Source: Thermoleophilia bacterium
Lineage (GTDB): Bacteria > Actinomycetota > Thermoleophilia > Gaiellales > Gaiellaceae
Reading direction: 5' to 3'
Length of the DNA: 22,732 nucleotides
Assembly: GCA_020845695.1 (NCBI GenBank)
Contig: JADLFG010000080.1
Span: forward strand, 1-22,732
Shown: one piece after another, positions 5,836 through 12,814 of the stretch
Layout: each line of letters begins with the position of its first letter
Numbering within the stretch: position 1 is the stretch's first letter
Program-made: the position numbers and the translations under genes
The notes under the pieces: model-generated
Databases searched by the model: none
Told to the model about the DNA's origin: nothing
Seen by the model: only the letters and a program-made list of their open reading frames with translations

Positions 5836-6219
5836 ATGTTCGTTGAAACCATCCGTCAGCTCGTTGCTTCCGCCATCGAAAAGGGTACGGCCGAAAAGGG
5901 GCGCATTGAGCGGGCCGCCGCCATCGTCTTACTGAGCCCACCCGTCTACGAGCCGTCGCTGAATGCCTGGATCGTCCAGAGTCAGCGCGAAGACGACAAG
6001 CTGTACCAGGTCCCCGAGAAGGCCGATGGAAGCGGCCTGGAGACCTGTAGCTGTGTGGACGCCGCCAAGGCGCCCGCGGGCTGGTGCAAACACCGTCTCG
6101 CCGTCGCCATGCTCCAGCACGCGGCCGACGTCGAAAACGAGATCGCCGCGAAGTCCGCTCGCCAGGAGCGCCGATCCCGATCGGAGCGAATCGTCCCGTT
6201 CCGCCGTCGCGCCAGCTAA
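5836..6219 (+). CDS. SWIM zinc-finger protein, 127 aa
   Basis: A SWIM finger, C-x-C-x(n)-C-x-H, is plain at C71, C73, C84 and H86 (TCSCVDAAKAPAGWCKHRLAVAM). Strands before it (SLNAWIVQS, KLYQVP) are typical of the domain. SWIM fingers bind DNA or proteins, and short stand-alone versions are common in phages. An AGGAGG ribosome site 6 bp before ATG 5836 fixes the start. The C-terminus is basic (RQERRSRSERIVPFRRRAS). It is the first gene of the plus-strand operon that ends with parB. A role in DNA metabolism is plausible from family and context, but no enzyme motif is seen. Confidence 0.85.
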   Translation: MFVETIRQLVASAIEKGTAEKGRIERAAAIVLLSPPVYEPSLNAWIVQSQREDDKLYQVPEKADGSGLETCSCVDAAKAPAGWCKHRLAVAMLQHAADVENEIAAKSARQERRSRSERIVPFRRRAS

Positions 6220-6225
6220 CACGAC

Positions 6226-6260
6226 GACAGGCCGCGCGTCTCGCACACGCGCGGCCTGTC
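6226..6260 (+). other. Intergenic stem-loop H1
   Basis: A perfect 14-bp stem (6226-6239 with 6247-6260; arm GACAGGCCGCGCGT) has a 7-nt loop and no U-tract. Just downstream TCTCC (6263-6267) can pair with GGAGA (6274-6278), which is the ribosome site of the next gene. This suggests mild translational control. Confidence 0.7.
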
Positions 6261-6285
6261 GATCTCCCGTCACGGAGACCAATCC

Positions 6286-6516
6286 ATGATAGCGCACGAA
6301 ACCCTCTGCGAGCGCTGCCGCCAGCCGATCTACGGCGGCGAGTTGTACGTGCTCACCGCAACCGGCAGACAGCACGCCCTCTGCGGCGGCGCTGGCAAGG
6401 CGTTCTGCCCCCGCTGCGTCGAGCGGGCCGTCATCACCAAGCGGCTCAAGGCAGGACTGTTCCATCAATGCACCGCCTGCGGCTGGGAGCGGTTCTTCCG
6501 CCGCGGCACCTTCTGA
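6286..6516 (+). CDS. Cys-rich zinc-binding protein, 76 aa
   Basis: There are seven cysteines, arranged as C8-x-x-C11 (LCERCRQPI), C33, C41-x-x-C44 (FCPRC) and C62-x-x-C65 (QCTACGWERFF). This is enough for one or two zinc sites of the ribbon or knuckle type. The start ATG 6286 is preceded by GGAGACC 6-7 bp upstream. No family name can be given. It sits between two intergenic hairpins in the plus-strand operon. Such small zinc proteins often bind nucleic acids or host proteins; the role here is unknown. Confidence 0.75.
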   Translation: MIAHETLCERCRQPIYGGELYVLTATGRQHALCGGAGKAFCPRCVERAVITKRLKAGLFHQCTACGWERFFRRGTF

Positions 6517-6524
6517 ATCCGCCA

Positions 6525-6551
6525 GCCCCGGCCTGATGACCAGGCCGGGGC
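6525..6551 (+). other. Intergenic stem-loop H2
   Basis: An 11-bp perfect stem (6525-6535 with 6541-6551; arm GCCCCGGCCTG) with a 5-nt loop lies 8 bp after the stop at 6516. It has no U-tract and shares the GCCCCGGC core of the other intergenic hairpins. Confidence 0.7.
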
Positions 6552-6631
6552 GTTCACACCCTGGAGGTCACCGTCTACCTCTGCGACATGGACGAGATCA
6601 GATTCGGCCACCGCTAACCATCGCGCCGCCA

Positions 6632-6658
6632 GCCCCCGGCCTGCTGGAGGCTGGGGGC
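6632..6658 (+). other. Intergenic stem-loop H3
   Basis: An 11-bp stem with one G-U pair (6632-6642 with 6648-6658) and a 5-nt loop, about 20 bp before the next gene. The interval 6552-6631 between H2 and H3 holds a GGAGG (6563-6567) and a short open stretch ending TAA at 6617, possibly a lost or minute gene. Confidence 0.65.
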
Positions 6659-6680
6659 GCTCATGATTGGAGGCTCTCGC

Positions 6681-7169
6681 ATGGCCACCAGCAACGGCAC
6701 TCAGCTCGAGGCCTACGCCGGCGTCGTCGACCGTGTCAACGACAACGGGTTCACCCTCGCCGGCTACCGCGCCTGGATCAACTACAGCACCTACAGGCCG
6801 ATCCCAGACGACCAGCGCCCAGAACAGGGCGACCAGGTCCGCGTCACCGTCAAGACCGACGCCAGGGGGCGATTCTGGATTGAGGAGCTCAGCATCGAGA
6901 AACGCGCCGACCCGAACGCTACGCCGGCGCAGCGTCACGACGAGATGATTCGGTCGATCGCCGACAGCGTGCCGCCACCCCGAGACCCGGATCCGCTCGA
7001 GCTCGAGCCGCCGGCCGCCAGCGCCAGCGAGCAACTCACCGCCCGCGCCGCGGCGCTCGCATCCGCCGTGTCCCTCACTGCGCCGTGGTACGCCGGCCCC
7101 GAGCGCAAGCCGATCGCCGACGAAGTCCTGCGGCTCGCCGAGAAATTCGAGCGCTGGCTGACTCGCTAG
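6681..7169 (+). CDS. OB-fold-like protein, probable ssDNA-binding role, 162 aa
   Basis: Residues 8-70 (LEAYAGVVDRVNDNGFTLAG, then YRAWINYSTY and GDQVRVTVKTDARGRFWIEE) show the strand pattern of an OB fold. The linker is Pro/Glu-rich. The C-terminal helix pair (about 120-162, ending EVLRLAEKFERWLTR) resembles the tail seen on phage DNA-annealing and ssDNA-binding proteins. ATG 6681 is chosen because GGAGG stands 7 bp before it; an in-frame ATG at 6663 has no ribosome site. In the parB operon this is the best candidate for a phage single-strand DNA-binding protein. The fold call is from pattern only. Confidence 0.7.
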   Translation: MATSNGTQLEAYAGVVDRVNDNGFTLAGYRAWINYSTYRPIPDDQRPEQGDQVRVTVKTDARGRFWIEELSIEKRADPNATPAQRHDEMIRSIADSVPPPRDPDPLELEPPAASASEQLTARAAALASAVSLTAPWYAGPERKPIADEVLRLAEKFERWLTR

Positions 7170-7189
7170 CGTCCGCGCCATCCCACCGA

Positions 7190-7219
7190 GCGCCCCGGCT
7201 CCGAATCGAGCCGGGGCGC
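7190..7219 (+). other. Intergenic stem-loop H4
   Basis: A 12-bp perfect stem (7190-7201 with 7208-7219; arm GCGCCCCGGCTC) with a 6-nt loop lies between two operon genes. It has no U-tract and shares the CCCCGG core. Confidence 0.7.
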
Positions 7220-7241
7220 ATCACGTCGACAGGAGGAGGAG

Positions 7242-7451
7242 ATGCTGACCGCCATCCACGAGGAGCGCTGGGCCCGCGCCTGGCGCACCGCTCTCGAGCT
7301 CGCCGCCGCCGCCCTCGCCGCCGAGGTCGCCGCCGGCCAACGGATCCGACTCGCCAGACCGATCGCCACCGCCGACGAGCTCGCCGCCGCGCTCGAGCAG
7401 ATGCGCCGCGCAGAGCGGCTCTACGCGCTCGCCAAGAGCCAGGAGGCATGA
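7242..7451 (+). CDS. Small helical protein, 69 aa
   Basis: I do not recognise this protein. It is almost wholly helical and alanine-rich (ALELAAAALAAEVAAGQRIR, then ADELAAALEQMRRAERLYALAKSQ), suggesting a helical hairpin or coiled-coil dimer. A strong AGGAGGAGG ribosome site fixes ATG 7242. Its stop TGA overlaps the start codon region of the next gene (ATGATGG), so the two are translationally coupled. Confidence 0.7.
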   Translation: MLTAIHEERWARAWRTALELAAAALAAEVAAGQRIRLARPIATADELAAALEQMRRAERLYALAKSQEA

Positions 7452-7708
7452 TGGCACGCCTGATCCACGGACGCGTCTCCGTCAGCGCGGAGGCGGCTGC
7501 CATCATCGCGGAGGACGGCTACTCGATCCACGAGCTGCTCGAGAGCCACGTCAAGACACACCAGACCTGCGGTACCTGCCGCGTCGGCGAGCAGACGATC
7601 GTCACCCTCTGCGGGGGCGCTGACGGCAGGGAGGATCTCGTGATCGCCTCGAGCCCCGACCTGTCCAAGACGGTGATCGACGTCTTCCGCGAGATCGTCC
7701 CGAACTGA
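7451..7708 (+). CDS. Unknown small protein with CxxC motif, 85 aa
   Basis: ATG 7451 follows AGGAGG by 4 bp, and ATG 7448 is an alternative. The frame is open far upstream but that part shadows other genes. The protein has a helix-rich N-terminus, then H37-x2-C40-x-x-C43 (HQTCGTCRVGE) and C54, possibly a zinc knuckle. The C-terminus is mixed alpha/beta (DLVIASSPDLSKTVIDVFREIV). No family is recognised. It is coupled to the preceding gene by a one-base overlap and followed by hairpin H5. Confidence 0.7.
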   Translation: MARLIHGRVSVSAEAAAIIAEDGYSIHELLESHVKTHQTCGTCRVGEQTIVTLCGGADGREDLVIASSPDLSKTVIDVFREIVPN

Positions 7709-7713
7709 CCCGA

Positions 7714-7738
7714 CGGCCCCGGCAGCACGCCGGGGCCG
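7714..7738 (+). other. Intergenic stem-loop H5
   Basis: A 10-bp perfect stem (7714-7723 with 7729-7738; arm CGGCCCCGGC) with a 5-nt loop lies 6 bp after the stop of the preceding gene. It has no U-tract. Confidence 0.7.
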
Positions 7739-7757
7739 AGCACTCACGAGGAGACCA

Positions 7758-8102
7758 ATGAGCCACCTACTCGATGCCTATCGTCGCCGGCGCGTCCTGG
7801 ACGTCCTCAGGCGCGCCCGCCGGCGGATCGCCGACCCCGAGCGCTGGACCGCCCACGCCCACGCTCGCGATGCCCTCGGCAACGTCGTGATGCCGAACAG
7901 CCCAGAGGCGACCTGCTGGTGTGCTGTCGGGGCCGTCAAGGCCGAGTGCCAGGACGACAACCGCCTGCTCAGCGACACCTACGAGGCGCTCGCCGCCGTT
8001 GCCAGCCCGCGAACCCCGATCGACGTCAACGACCAACTGGGATACGCCGCGGTGCTCGACATGTTCGACGCCGCGATCGCCAGACTCAGCGCCCCATCGT
8101 AA
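7758..8102 (+). CDS. DUF6197-like phage protein, 114 aa
   Basis: The pattern matches small phage proteins of the DUF6197 type: an early helix ending in the WTAHAHARDALGN stretch (about 31-42), then CWCAVGAVKAE (about 53-63), an ND-Q-L-G-Y turn (VNDQLGYAAVLDMFDAAIARL) and a C-terminal helix. The family is uncharacterised. GAGGAGACC 4-5 bp upstream sets ATG 7758. It lies between hairpins H5 and H6 just before parB. The family assignment is from memory of the pattern and should be checked by profile search. Confidence 0.7.
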   Translation: MSHLLDAYRRRRVLDVLRRARRRIADPERWTAHAHARDALGNVVMPNSPEATCWCAVGAVKAECQDDNRLLSDTYEALAAVASPRTPIDVNDQLGYAAVLDMFDAAIARLSAPS

Positions 8103-8108
8103 CCGCCG

Positions 8109-8135
8109 GCCCCGGCGCCACCACGGCGCCGGGGC
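8109..8135 (+). other. Intergenic stem-loop H6
   Basis: An 11-bp perfect stem (8109-8119 with 8125-8135; arm GCCCCGGCGCC) with a 5-nt loop lies between the DUF6197-like gene and parB. A second tiny hairpin, AGAGG-AGA-CCTCT at 8142-8154, follows and covers a GGAG ribosome-site look-alike. Confidence 0.7.
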
Positions 8136-8166
8136 GTTCGCAGAGGAGACCTCTCAAGGACCCACA

Positions 8167-9597
8167 ATGGTGACCATCACCACTGAGACCGCGACGGCCC
8201 ACGAGCATTCGGCGCCGAATACCGCCCCGACGCCGGCCCCGGCGAAGGGACTGTACGCGCAGGCGATCGCCGACCTCAGCGCGATCGTCCCGAACCCGCA
8301 CAACCCGCGCACCCGCTTCGACGACGCCGCGCTGGCGGAGCTCGCAGACTCGATCCGCGCGCTCGGCATCCTCGAGCCGATCATCGTCCGTCCCGTCAAG
8401 CGGGGCGACGACTGGCTGTACGAGATCATCGCCGGTGAGCGCCGCTGGCGCGCGGCGAAGCTGGCCGGCCTCGCGCGCATCCCGGTCCTGATCCACCAGG
8501 CTGACGACGACACCGCCGCCCGGATCGCGCTCGTCGAGAACGTGCAGCGCGAGGACTTGGACCCGATCGAGGAAGCTCGCGCCTACGCCCGTCTGAACCG
8601 CGAGCACGGCATGCGGCAAGCCGCGATCGCCACGGCGGTCGGGAGGTCACAGCCCGCCATCGCCAACACCATGCGGCTCCTGGACCTGCCCGACGACGTC
8701 CAGGCGCGGATCAGCCGCGGCGAGCTGACCACGGCGCACGGCGTGGCCCTCGCCCGGTTCAAAGCCTTCCCGGACGTCGTTTCGAAGATCGCCGAGCTCA
8801 CGGTATCGAACCAGGCGACGGCAAAGGAGCTCGCGAAAGGCCTGCCCTGGGGATGGGAGCTTGGCGAGCTCGTCCGCGGCCTCCACACCGCCGGCTTCGA
8901 CACGACGGTCTGTAGGAGCTCGTGCCCGTACGGCGCCTACGTCGAGGGGTACTGTCTGAAGCCGGAGCACGCCAAGGAGCTCGAGCGGGACACGGAGCGA
9001 GCCATCGAGGAGCGCACCACGGCCGCGATCGCCGCGGCCAAGGCCCGCGGCGAGGTGCTGCTGAAGCTCGAGGATCTGACGTACGGCACCTACGAGCGCA
9101 TCTGGGGGAGCGAGACGCCGCCCGGCTGCTCGGCTGCCTGCGAGTGCCGCGCGACGGCGATCAGCAGAGACGGCCGAACCGTCCAGATCTGCGTCGGCCC
9201 GAAGCGGATGCGGTCGCTCCGATCTGCCGAGACCAGGCGCGAGAACAAAGCCGCCGCGGACGTCGCCACCGAGAAGGCCGCGCAGCTGGACCAGGCACTC
9301 CGAGCGCTCGCCGGCGTCGGCCCGCGCGAGCTCGCGATCCTGGCCGCGTTCGCGCTCGCCCACGTCGGCTACGACAAATCGACGAAGGCCGTCGCCGAGG
9401 CGCACGGCCTGGACCCGAGCGCCCTGCCGACGCTCTCGCACGACGTCGGCGGGACGATTCTCGACTACCTGTCGGGCTTCCCGACGCTCCACCTGGTGCG
9501 GGTCGCGATCGACGCGCTCTGCCGCGCCGAGCTCGCAAACCCGCACCGCCAACGGATCATCACCTGGTACCTCGGCGACCAGGACTCGCGCGCGTAG
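8167..9597 (+). CDS. parB: ParB/Spo0J-family protein (orphan), 476 aa
   Basis: ParB-type proteins bind centromere-like parS palindromes, load as CTP-gated clamps and normally work with the ATPase ParA. The N-terminal domain is clear: PNPHNPRTRF (42-51), AGERRWRAAKLAG (89-101, box II) and ENVQRED (124-130). A helix-turn-helix lies at about 148-172 (MRQAAIATAVGRSQPAIANT). A phage-type Cys region follows (C249, C253, C263, H268). The protein is longer than typical Spo0J (about 280 aa), with a large alpha-helical C-terminal part. AAGGA 6 bp before ATG 8167 fixes the start. No ParA is encoded in the window. One ATTCGGCGCCGAAT palindrome lies within codons 14-18. The role could be partition, replication control or regulation. 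Confidence 0.88.
   Translation: MVTITTETATAHEHSAPNTAPTPAPAKGLYAQAIADLSAIVPNPHNPRTRFDDAALAELADSIRALGILEPIIVRPVKRGDDWLYEIIAGERRWRAAKLAGLARIPVLIHQADDDTAARIALVENVQREDLDPIEEARAYARLNREHGMRQAAIATAVGRSQPAIANTMRLLDLPDDVQARISRGELTTAHGVALARFKAFPDVVSKIAELTVSNQATAKELAKGLPWGWELGELVRGLHTAGFDTTVCRSSCPYGAYVEGYCLKPEHAKELERDTERAIEERTTAAIAAAKARGEVLLKLEDLTYGTYERIWGSETPPGCSAACECRATAISRDGRTVQICVGPKRMRSLRSAETRRENKAAADVATEKAAQLDQALRALAGVGPRELAILAAFALAHVGYDKSTKAVAEAHGLDPSALPTLSHDVGGTILDYLSGFPTLHLVRVAIDALCRAELANPHRQRIITWYLGDQDSRA
8207..8220. promoter_or_regulatory. Palindrome ATTCGGCGCCGAAT, copy 2 (inside parB)
   Basis: Perfect copy of the 14-bp palindrome in the 5' end of parB. It is read as H-S-A-P-N in a low-complexity, probably disordered stretch, which can carry a DNA site at little protein cost. 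Confidence 0.6.
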
Positions 9598-9626
9598 GGT
9601 CGCGCGGAAAGTGCAGCCGCCCTCAG

Positions 9627-9661
9627 CCCGCTCGGCCCACCCGGCCGAGCGGGCTTTTTTG
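9627..9661 (+). terminator. Rho-independent terminator after parB
   Basis: A 12-bp perfect stem (9627-9638 with 9644-9655; arm GCCCGCTCGGCC) with a 5-nt loop is followed directly by six T residues. It ends the plus-strand operon where it meets the minus-strand virion operon. Confidence 0.93.
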
Positions 9662-9672
9662 TGCCGCGCGTC

Positions 9673-10098
9673 CTATGGCGCGCGCCAGAGCTCGGTCTCG
9701 CCGTCCTCGCCGAGCAGCTGCATCACGCCGGCGTCCGCGTCGTCGAGCAGCACCCGGATCCGCTCCCGACCCTCGAGATCCCGAATCAACAGACCGCTGT
9801 CGGTGACCCCGTCGAGTCTCATCTGAGCGCGGCCGTCGCTCTCGATGCTGAGACCAACACGCTCGCGGCCCTCGTAGAACAGCGTCAGAGCGGGCGTGCC
9901 ATCGGATCGCGGGCTGAGCTGGGCGAGCGTCTCGTTTCGGACGCTCGTCAGGACGAACGCTCGGGCGCGGACGATGCCGGTGTCGTACGCGGTCCCGATG
10001 GTCAGCGCCGTGGCGATCGCCAGCACCATCACCACCATCAGGCGGCGCCAGATACGCACCTCTTGCTCCAACCGGCCCAATCGCTGCTCGAGATCCAC
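9673..10098 (-). CDS. Membrane-anchored beta-repeat protein, 141 aa
   Basis: A short coiled-coil N-terminus (LEQRLGRLEQEVRIWRRL) precedes one membrane span (MVVMVLAIATALTIGTA, about 20-36). The rest reads as repeated strand units with dG-R-r/e turns (ALTLFYEGRERVGLSIESDG, LIRDLEGRERIRVLLDD, MQLLGEDGETELW). This matches a widespread bacterial family of single-pass proteins with 'LtLyDxdGkxRxxL' repeats and no known function. GTG 10098 is preferred because GGGGAGG stands 7 bp upstream; GTG 10104 is too close to it. It is the last gene of the virion operon. Whether it is structural, a lysis accessory or a gene acquired from the host is open. Confidence 0.7.
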   Translation of the reverse strand: MDLEQRLGRLEQEVRIWRRLMVVMVLAIATALTIGTAYDTGIVRARAFVLTSVRNETLAQLSPRSDGTPALTLFYEGRERVGLSIESDGRAQMRLDGVTDSGLLIRDLEGRERIRVLLDDADAGVMQLLGEDGETELWRAP

Positions 10099-10123
10099 GG
10101 TCACACCTCCCCGAGCACGATAG

Positions 10124-10157
10124 CAGAAGGCCCGGATCTACTGATCCGGGCCTTCTG
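10124..10157. terminator. Strong 15-bp stem-loop
   Basis: A perfect 15-bp stem (10124-10138 with 10143-10157) has a 4-nt loop (TACT) and no U-tract. It sits between the decoration-like gene and the membrane-protein gene. It may attenuate read-through of the highly expressed capsid mRNA or protect its 3' end. The flanking 10158-10251 holds no gene or tRNA that I can see. Confidence 0.55.
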
Positions 10158-10251
10158 TGTGTCCGGAGGACGCGGGCCGACCGCCGGATCGGGACCCCGT
10201 GCACCCGCTCGTGAGCCCCCCCACAGACCCTATCGTCTGGTGACGAGAATC

Positions 10252-10623
10252 TTACTTCCTGTAGACCAGAAACTCCCAGGTCGCCGCCGCCGGGTCGATC
10301 GCGCCGGCCGACGCGTTCGTGGTCCGCAGCTTGAAACTGCCGTCGGCGACCGTGTGACAGCCAACCACGGCGATCCCCGCCTCGAGCGCGGCCGGCGGGA
10401 TCGCGATCACCGTGTCGCCGCTCTTGATCAGCGAGCTCGAGACGGTCGTGTCGACGCTGGCAACCGCCGTGTGGTTGGCCAAGTCGAGCGCACTGGCCGT
10501 GAACGTGAACATCGACGTGTAGACCGTGCCGCCAAACTCCGCCGCCGGCAGCAGCTTGATCGTCCGCGCCACCGCGGCGAGCGCCGCCAGCACCAGACCG
10601 GCCAGAAGAATCATCTGAAGCAC
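10252..10623 (-). CDS. Capsid decoration-like protein with N-terminal hydrophobic segment, 123 aa
   Basis: After a hydrophobic N-terminus (MLQMILLAGLVLAALAAVAR) the protein is all-beta. It shows the pattern GDTVIAIPPAALEAGI (about 69-84), a central KLRTTNASAGAIDPAAATWEFLVYRK end, and an SVDTTVSSSLIKSGD strand. Proteins of this shape sit beside major capsid genes in many phages and are taken to be head-decoration or cement proteins. The N-terminal membrane or signal-like segment is unusual for that role. The start is GTG 10623 (GGAGG 9 bp upstream); ATG 10614 is an alternative. It is directly downstream of the capsid gene. Confidence 0.65.
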   Translation of the reverse strand: MLQMILLAGLVLAALAAVARTIKLLPAAEFGGTVYTSMFTFTASALDLANHTAVASVDTTVSSSLIKSGDTVIAIPPAALEAGIAVVGCHTVADGSFKLRTTNASAGAIDPAAATWEFLVYRK

Positions 10624-10671
10624 CGTTCTGCTCCTCCTCGCTCGCGCTCGGCGAGCCTGTCTGTTACGACC

Positions 10672-11580
10672 CTACGACCCGCTGACGCCGTCCATCCGCG
10701 CAGCAGCCGAGTCCCGCTTGAGCGCCATGCTCACGTACCAGCGGATCCGCACCCGCTCGGCGTCCTTGGTCTCGAGCTGCCCGATGTCGACCGCCTCGAG
10801 CTGGCCGTTCTGGAGCCCGCAGAGACCGTCCTCCTCGTCGAACTGCAGGGCGTAGATGCTCGAGAACGTCGAGCCGGTGCCGTTGTCCGCGGCCTCGGTG
10901 TCGGTAATGAAGTCCGACACGTAGACCGGGATGCCGTCGTAGAACATCACCTGCCGGCCGAACTCCGAGCTGCCCGACTCCACGTAGTGCGCCGACGCCG
11001 CGAGCAGGCTCTTCAGCTTGCGCCGCGTCCGCTTCGACATCAGCAGCACGTCCGGCTTGCCGCCCTTGACCAGGTCGATCAGCTGGTCGAGCAGCACCAG
11101 CGTGAGCGCGCCACCGCCCGCCGCTGGCGTGATGACCTGCCCACTCGAGCCCGTGCTCGGCATCAGCTTGGCCAGGCCGTCGAAGGCGTTGGCGTCGGTG
11201 CTGGTGTCGCCGTAGATGACGGTGGACTCCCATTTCCGAGCCACGCTCTTGGCGGCCATGACTGTCTGAATGGCCCGCTGGTTCTGCATGTTGGAGCGGG
11301 TCCGCTGGATGAAGTTGTCGACGTCGGCGTCGCGGCCCAGGATCGCCAGATTGGCCGTCTTCTGGGTGAAGGTCGCCGCGCCTTCGCTCCAGGTCGCATT
11401 GACGGCGTAGAACTGCGCTGTGCCCGGGCTCAGCTCTTGGTTGTACTTGTGGCTGTTGCCCTCGACCTGAATGAACGGCATAACGCCGGCCATCGGCGAC
11501 TCTTCGATGATGGTCTCGATCACCCCAAGCTGGAGCTGATCGAGCGTGAGCTTCGCGCTCTCCGACAGCAATACCGGCAC
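10672..11580 (-). CDS. Major capsid protein (HK97-fold type), 302 aa
   Basis: The sequence follows the pattern of the short, scaffold-dependent HK97-type capsid family. It has an N-terminal arm (LLSESAKLTLDQLQLGVIE), a hydrophobic strand with GVMPFIQVEGN, and the spine-helix region LAILGRDADVDNFIQRTRSN followed by QRAIQTVMAAKSVARKWE. A GDTSTDANAFDGL segment, a P-domain part PDVLLMSKRTRRKLKSLL and a C-terminal strand RVRIRWYVSMALKRD follow. Length and lack of a protease domain fit a separate scaffold, which is encoded directly upstream. The start is GTG 11580. This is the most abundant virion protein in such phages. Confidence 0.88.
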   Translation of the reverse strand: MPVLLSESAKLTLDQLQLGVIETIIEESPMAGVMPFIQVEGNSHKYNQELSPGTAQFYAVNATWSEGAATFTQKTANLAILGRDADVDNFIQRTRSNMQNQRAIQTVMAAKSVARKWESTVIYGDTSTDANAFDGLAKLMPSTGSSGQVITPAAGGGALTLVLLDQLIDLVKGGKPDVLLMSKRTRRKLKSLLAASAHYVESGSSEFGRQVMFYDGIPVYVSDFITDTEAADNGTGSTFSSIYALQFDEEDGLCGLQNGQLEAVDIGQLETKDAERVRIRWYVSMALKRDSAAARMDGVSGS

Positions 11581-11650
11581 GTTTCTTACCCCCGACCTCC
11601 GCGCCTACTAGCGCGGGTATTACTCCCCGATCAGATACTGGCTCGGTACG

Positions 11651-12124
11651 TCACTTCTTGAGCGCTCCCGAGATCCGCTCGACCGGCGACAGACTCGCGC
11701 TCGTTGCCGCGTCACGGGTCACCGCTCCGGCCGGGACCTGCTGCTGCTGGAGCTGCTGGCGCGCCGCATCAGTCGCGCGGGTGAACGCGGCTTTGGCGCT
11801 GTCGATCGACGCGGCCAGAGCGTCGGCCGTGTCGCCCGCCACGAGCTCCTCGACCACCTGGCCCTTGTGCTCGGCCAGCAGCGCCCGACGCAGGTTCGCC
11901 AGGCTCTCGCTCTGCGCCTGGCCGACTGCCGTCCGCGCCGTCTCGGCCTCGCTCTGGAACGTGGTGACCGACTGCTCGAGCTCGCCGAGCCGGGCCGCGC
12001 GGGCTTCGGCCGCGGTCTCGGCAGCCTGGCGCGCCGCTGTCGCCTCGGCGATCGTCGCCGTCGCCTGCGAGAGCTGTCCCTCCAGCTCCGCGATTCTGGC
12101 GTTTGCCGCCTCGAGATCCTCCAC
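11651..12124 (-). CDS. Capsid scaffolding protein, 157 aa
   Basis: Residues 1-75 are a continuous coiled coil (LEAANARIAELEGQLSQATA and so on), low in complexity and Ala/Glu/Gln-rich. The central part is helical. The C-terminus ends LSPVERISGALKK, a short amphipathic segment like the capsid-binding tails of phage scaffolds. The gene lies immediately before the capsid gene in transcription order, where scaffolds belong. The start is GTG 12124 with GGGAGGG upstream. Confidence 0.8.
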   Translation of the reverse strand: MEDLEAANARIAELEGQLSQATATIAEATAARQAAETAAEARAARLGELEQSVTTFQSEAETARTAVGQAQSESLANLRRALLAEHKGQVVEELVAGDTADALAASIDSAKAAFTRATDAARQQLQQQQVPAGAVTRDAATSASLSPVERISGALKK

Positions 12125-12145
12125 AGATCTCCCTCCCTTCCCCGG

Positions 12146-12814
12146 CTAGCTCTCGCCCCGGGGGACTAGGCGACGGACGGAGATTCTGCTCCCCCGCCGC
12201 TGGCGGATGACCGACTGGTACTGCTCCTGGTACTGGCGAGCCGCTTCCCGCGCGCTCGCCCCCTTCTGGCGTTCGAACCGCTGCCGCTTCGACTCGTCGG
12301 TGTCGATCCACTGGACGGCGCGCATCGCCACGTACGCGACGATCGCCGCCTCTTCGCGGGTGGGGACGTCCAGGCTGTCACCGTCGTTCGCCGGCTCGCT
12401 GTACGCCCCGATGTAGCGCACCGTGATCGTCTCCGCGCTCGCCGATGGCGCCGGGCTCAGGATCACGCTGCCGCCCCACACCTCGTAGACGAGCTCGCCG
12501 GGGCGGAGGCCCGGCATTGGTGTTGGTGATGCTTCCGCCGCCACGTCCCCGCCGTGGTAGGGCGACGGGACGCGGAAGTAGCCGCTCGGGTACTCCACCC
12601 TGAGGACCTGGAGCGTGTCGGCCGGCAGGGCGTAGCTCGCTTGGCTGGCCACCGTCGTCAGCGTCGTCGTCTTTTCGAGCCCGACCTCGCGGCCATAGTC
12701 CCGGAGCGCCTCGATCAGCCAGGTATTCAAGAGCGCGTCACTCCAGAGCTGCACGCCGCCCGAGTCGTTCAACTCGCTCCTGATCGTCGTGCGAATCTGC
12801 GCCCGTGTCGTCAT
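12146..12814 (-). CDS. Head-tail adaptor/connector protein, 222 aa
   Basis: An N-terminal helical part (IRTTIRSELNDSGGVQLWSD, then LLNTWLIEALRDYGREVG) is followed by strands with YALPADTLQVLRVEYPSG and RPGELVYEVWGGSVILSPAP. A long C-terminal helix carries AAIVAYVAMRAVQWIDTDES. This 'W-S-D-x-x-L-N-x-W-I' type with a helical C-terminus is the usual adaptor that closes the portal and begins the tail. Its ATG overlaps the portal stop as ATGA. The fold call is based on sequence pattern and position. Confidence 0.78.
   Translation of the reverse strand: MTTRAQIRTTIRSELNDSGGVQLWSDALLNTWLIEALRDYGREVGLEKTTTLTTVASQASYALPADTLQVLRVEYPSGYFRVPSPYHGGDVAAEASPTPMPGLRPGELVYEVWGGSVILSPAPSASAETITVRYIGAYSEPANDGDSLDVPTREEAAIVAYVAMRAVQWIDTDESKRQRFERQKGASAREAARQYQEQYQSVIRQRRGSRISVRRLVPRGES

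Noticed and set aside
10158..10251. GC-rich stretch with a tRNA T-arm-like segment on the minus strand
   Set aside because: No consistent acceptor, D or anticodon arms could be folded; no tRNA is called.
9661..11661. 666-aa open frame on the plus strand
   Set aside because: It is antisense to the capsid, decoration and membrane-protein genes, is Arg/His/Val-rich and resembles no family; it is a by-product of G/C-rich third positions on the other strand.
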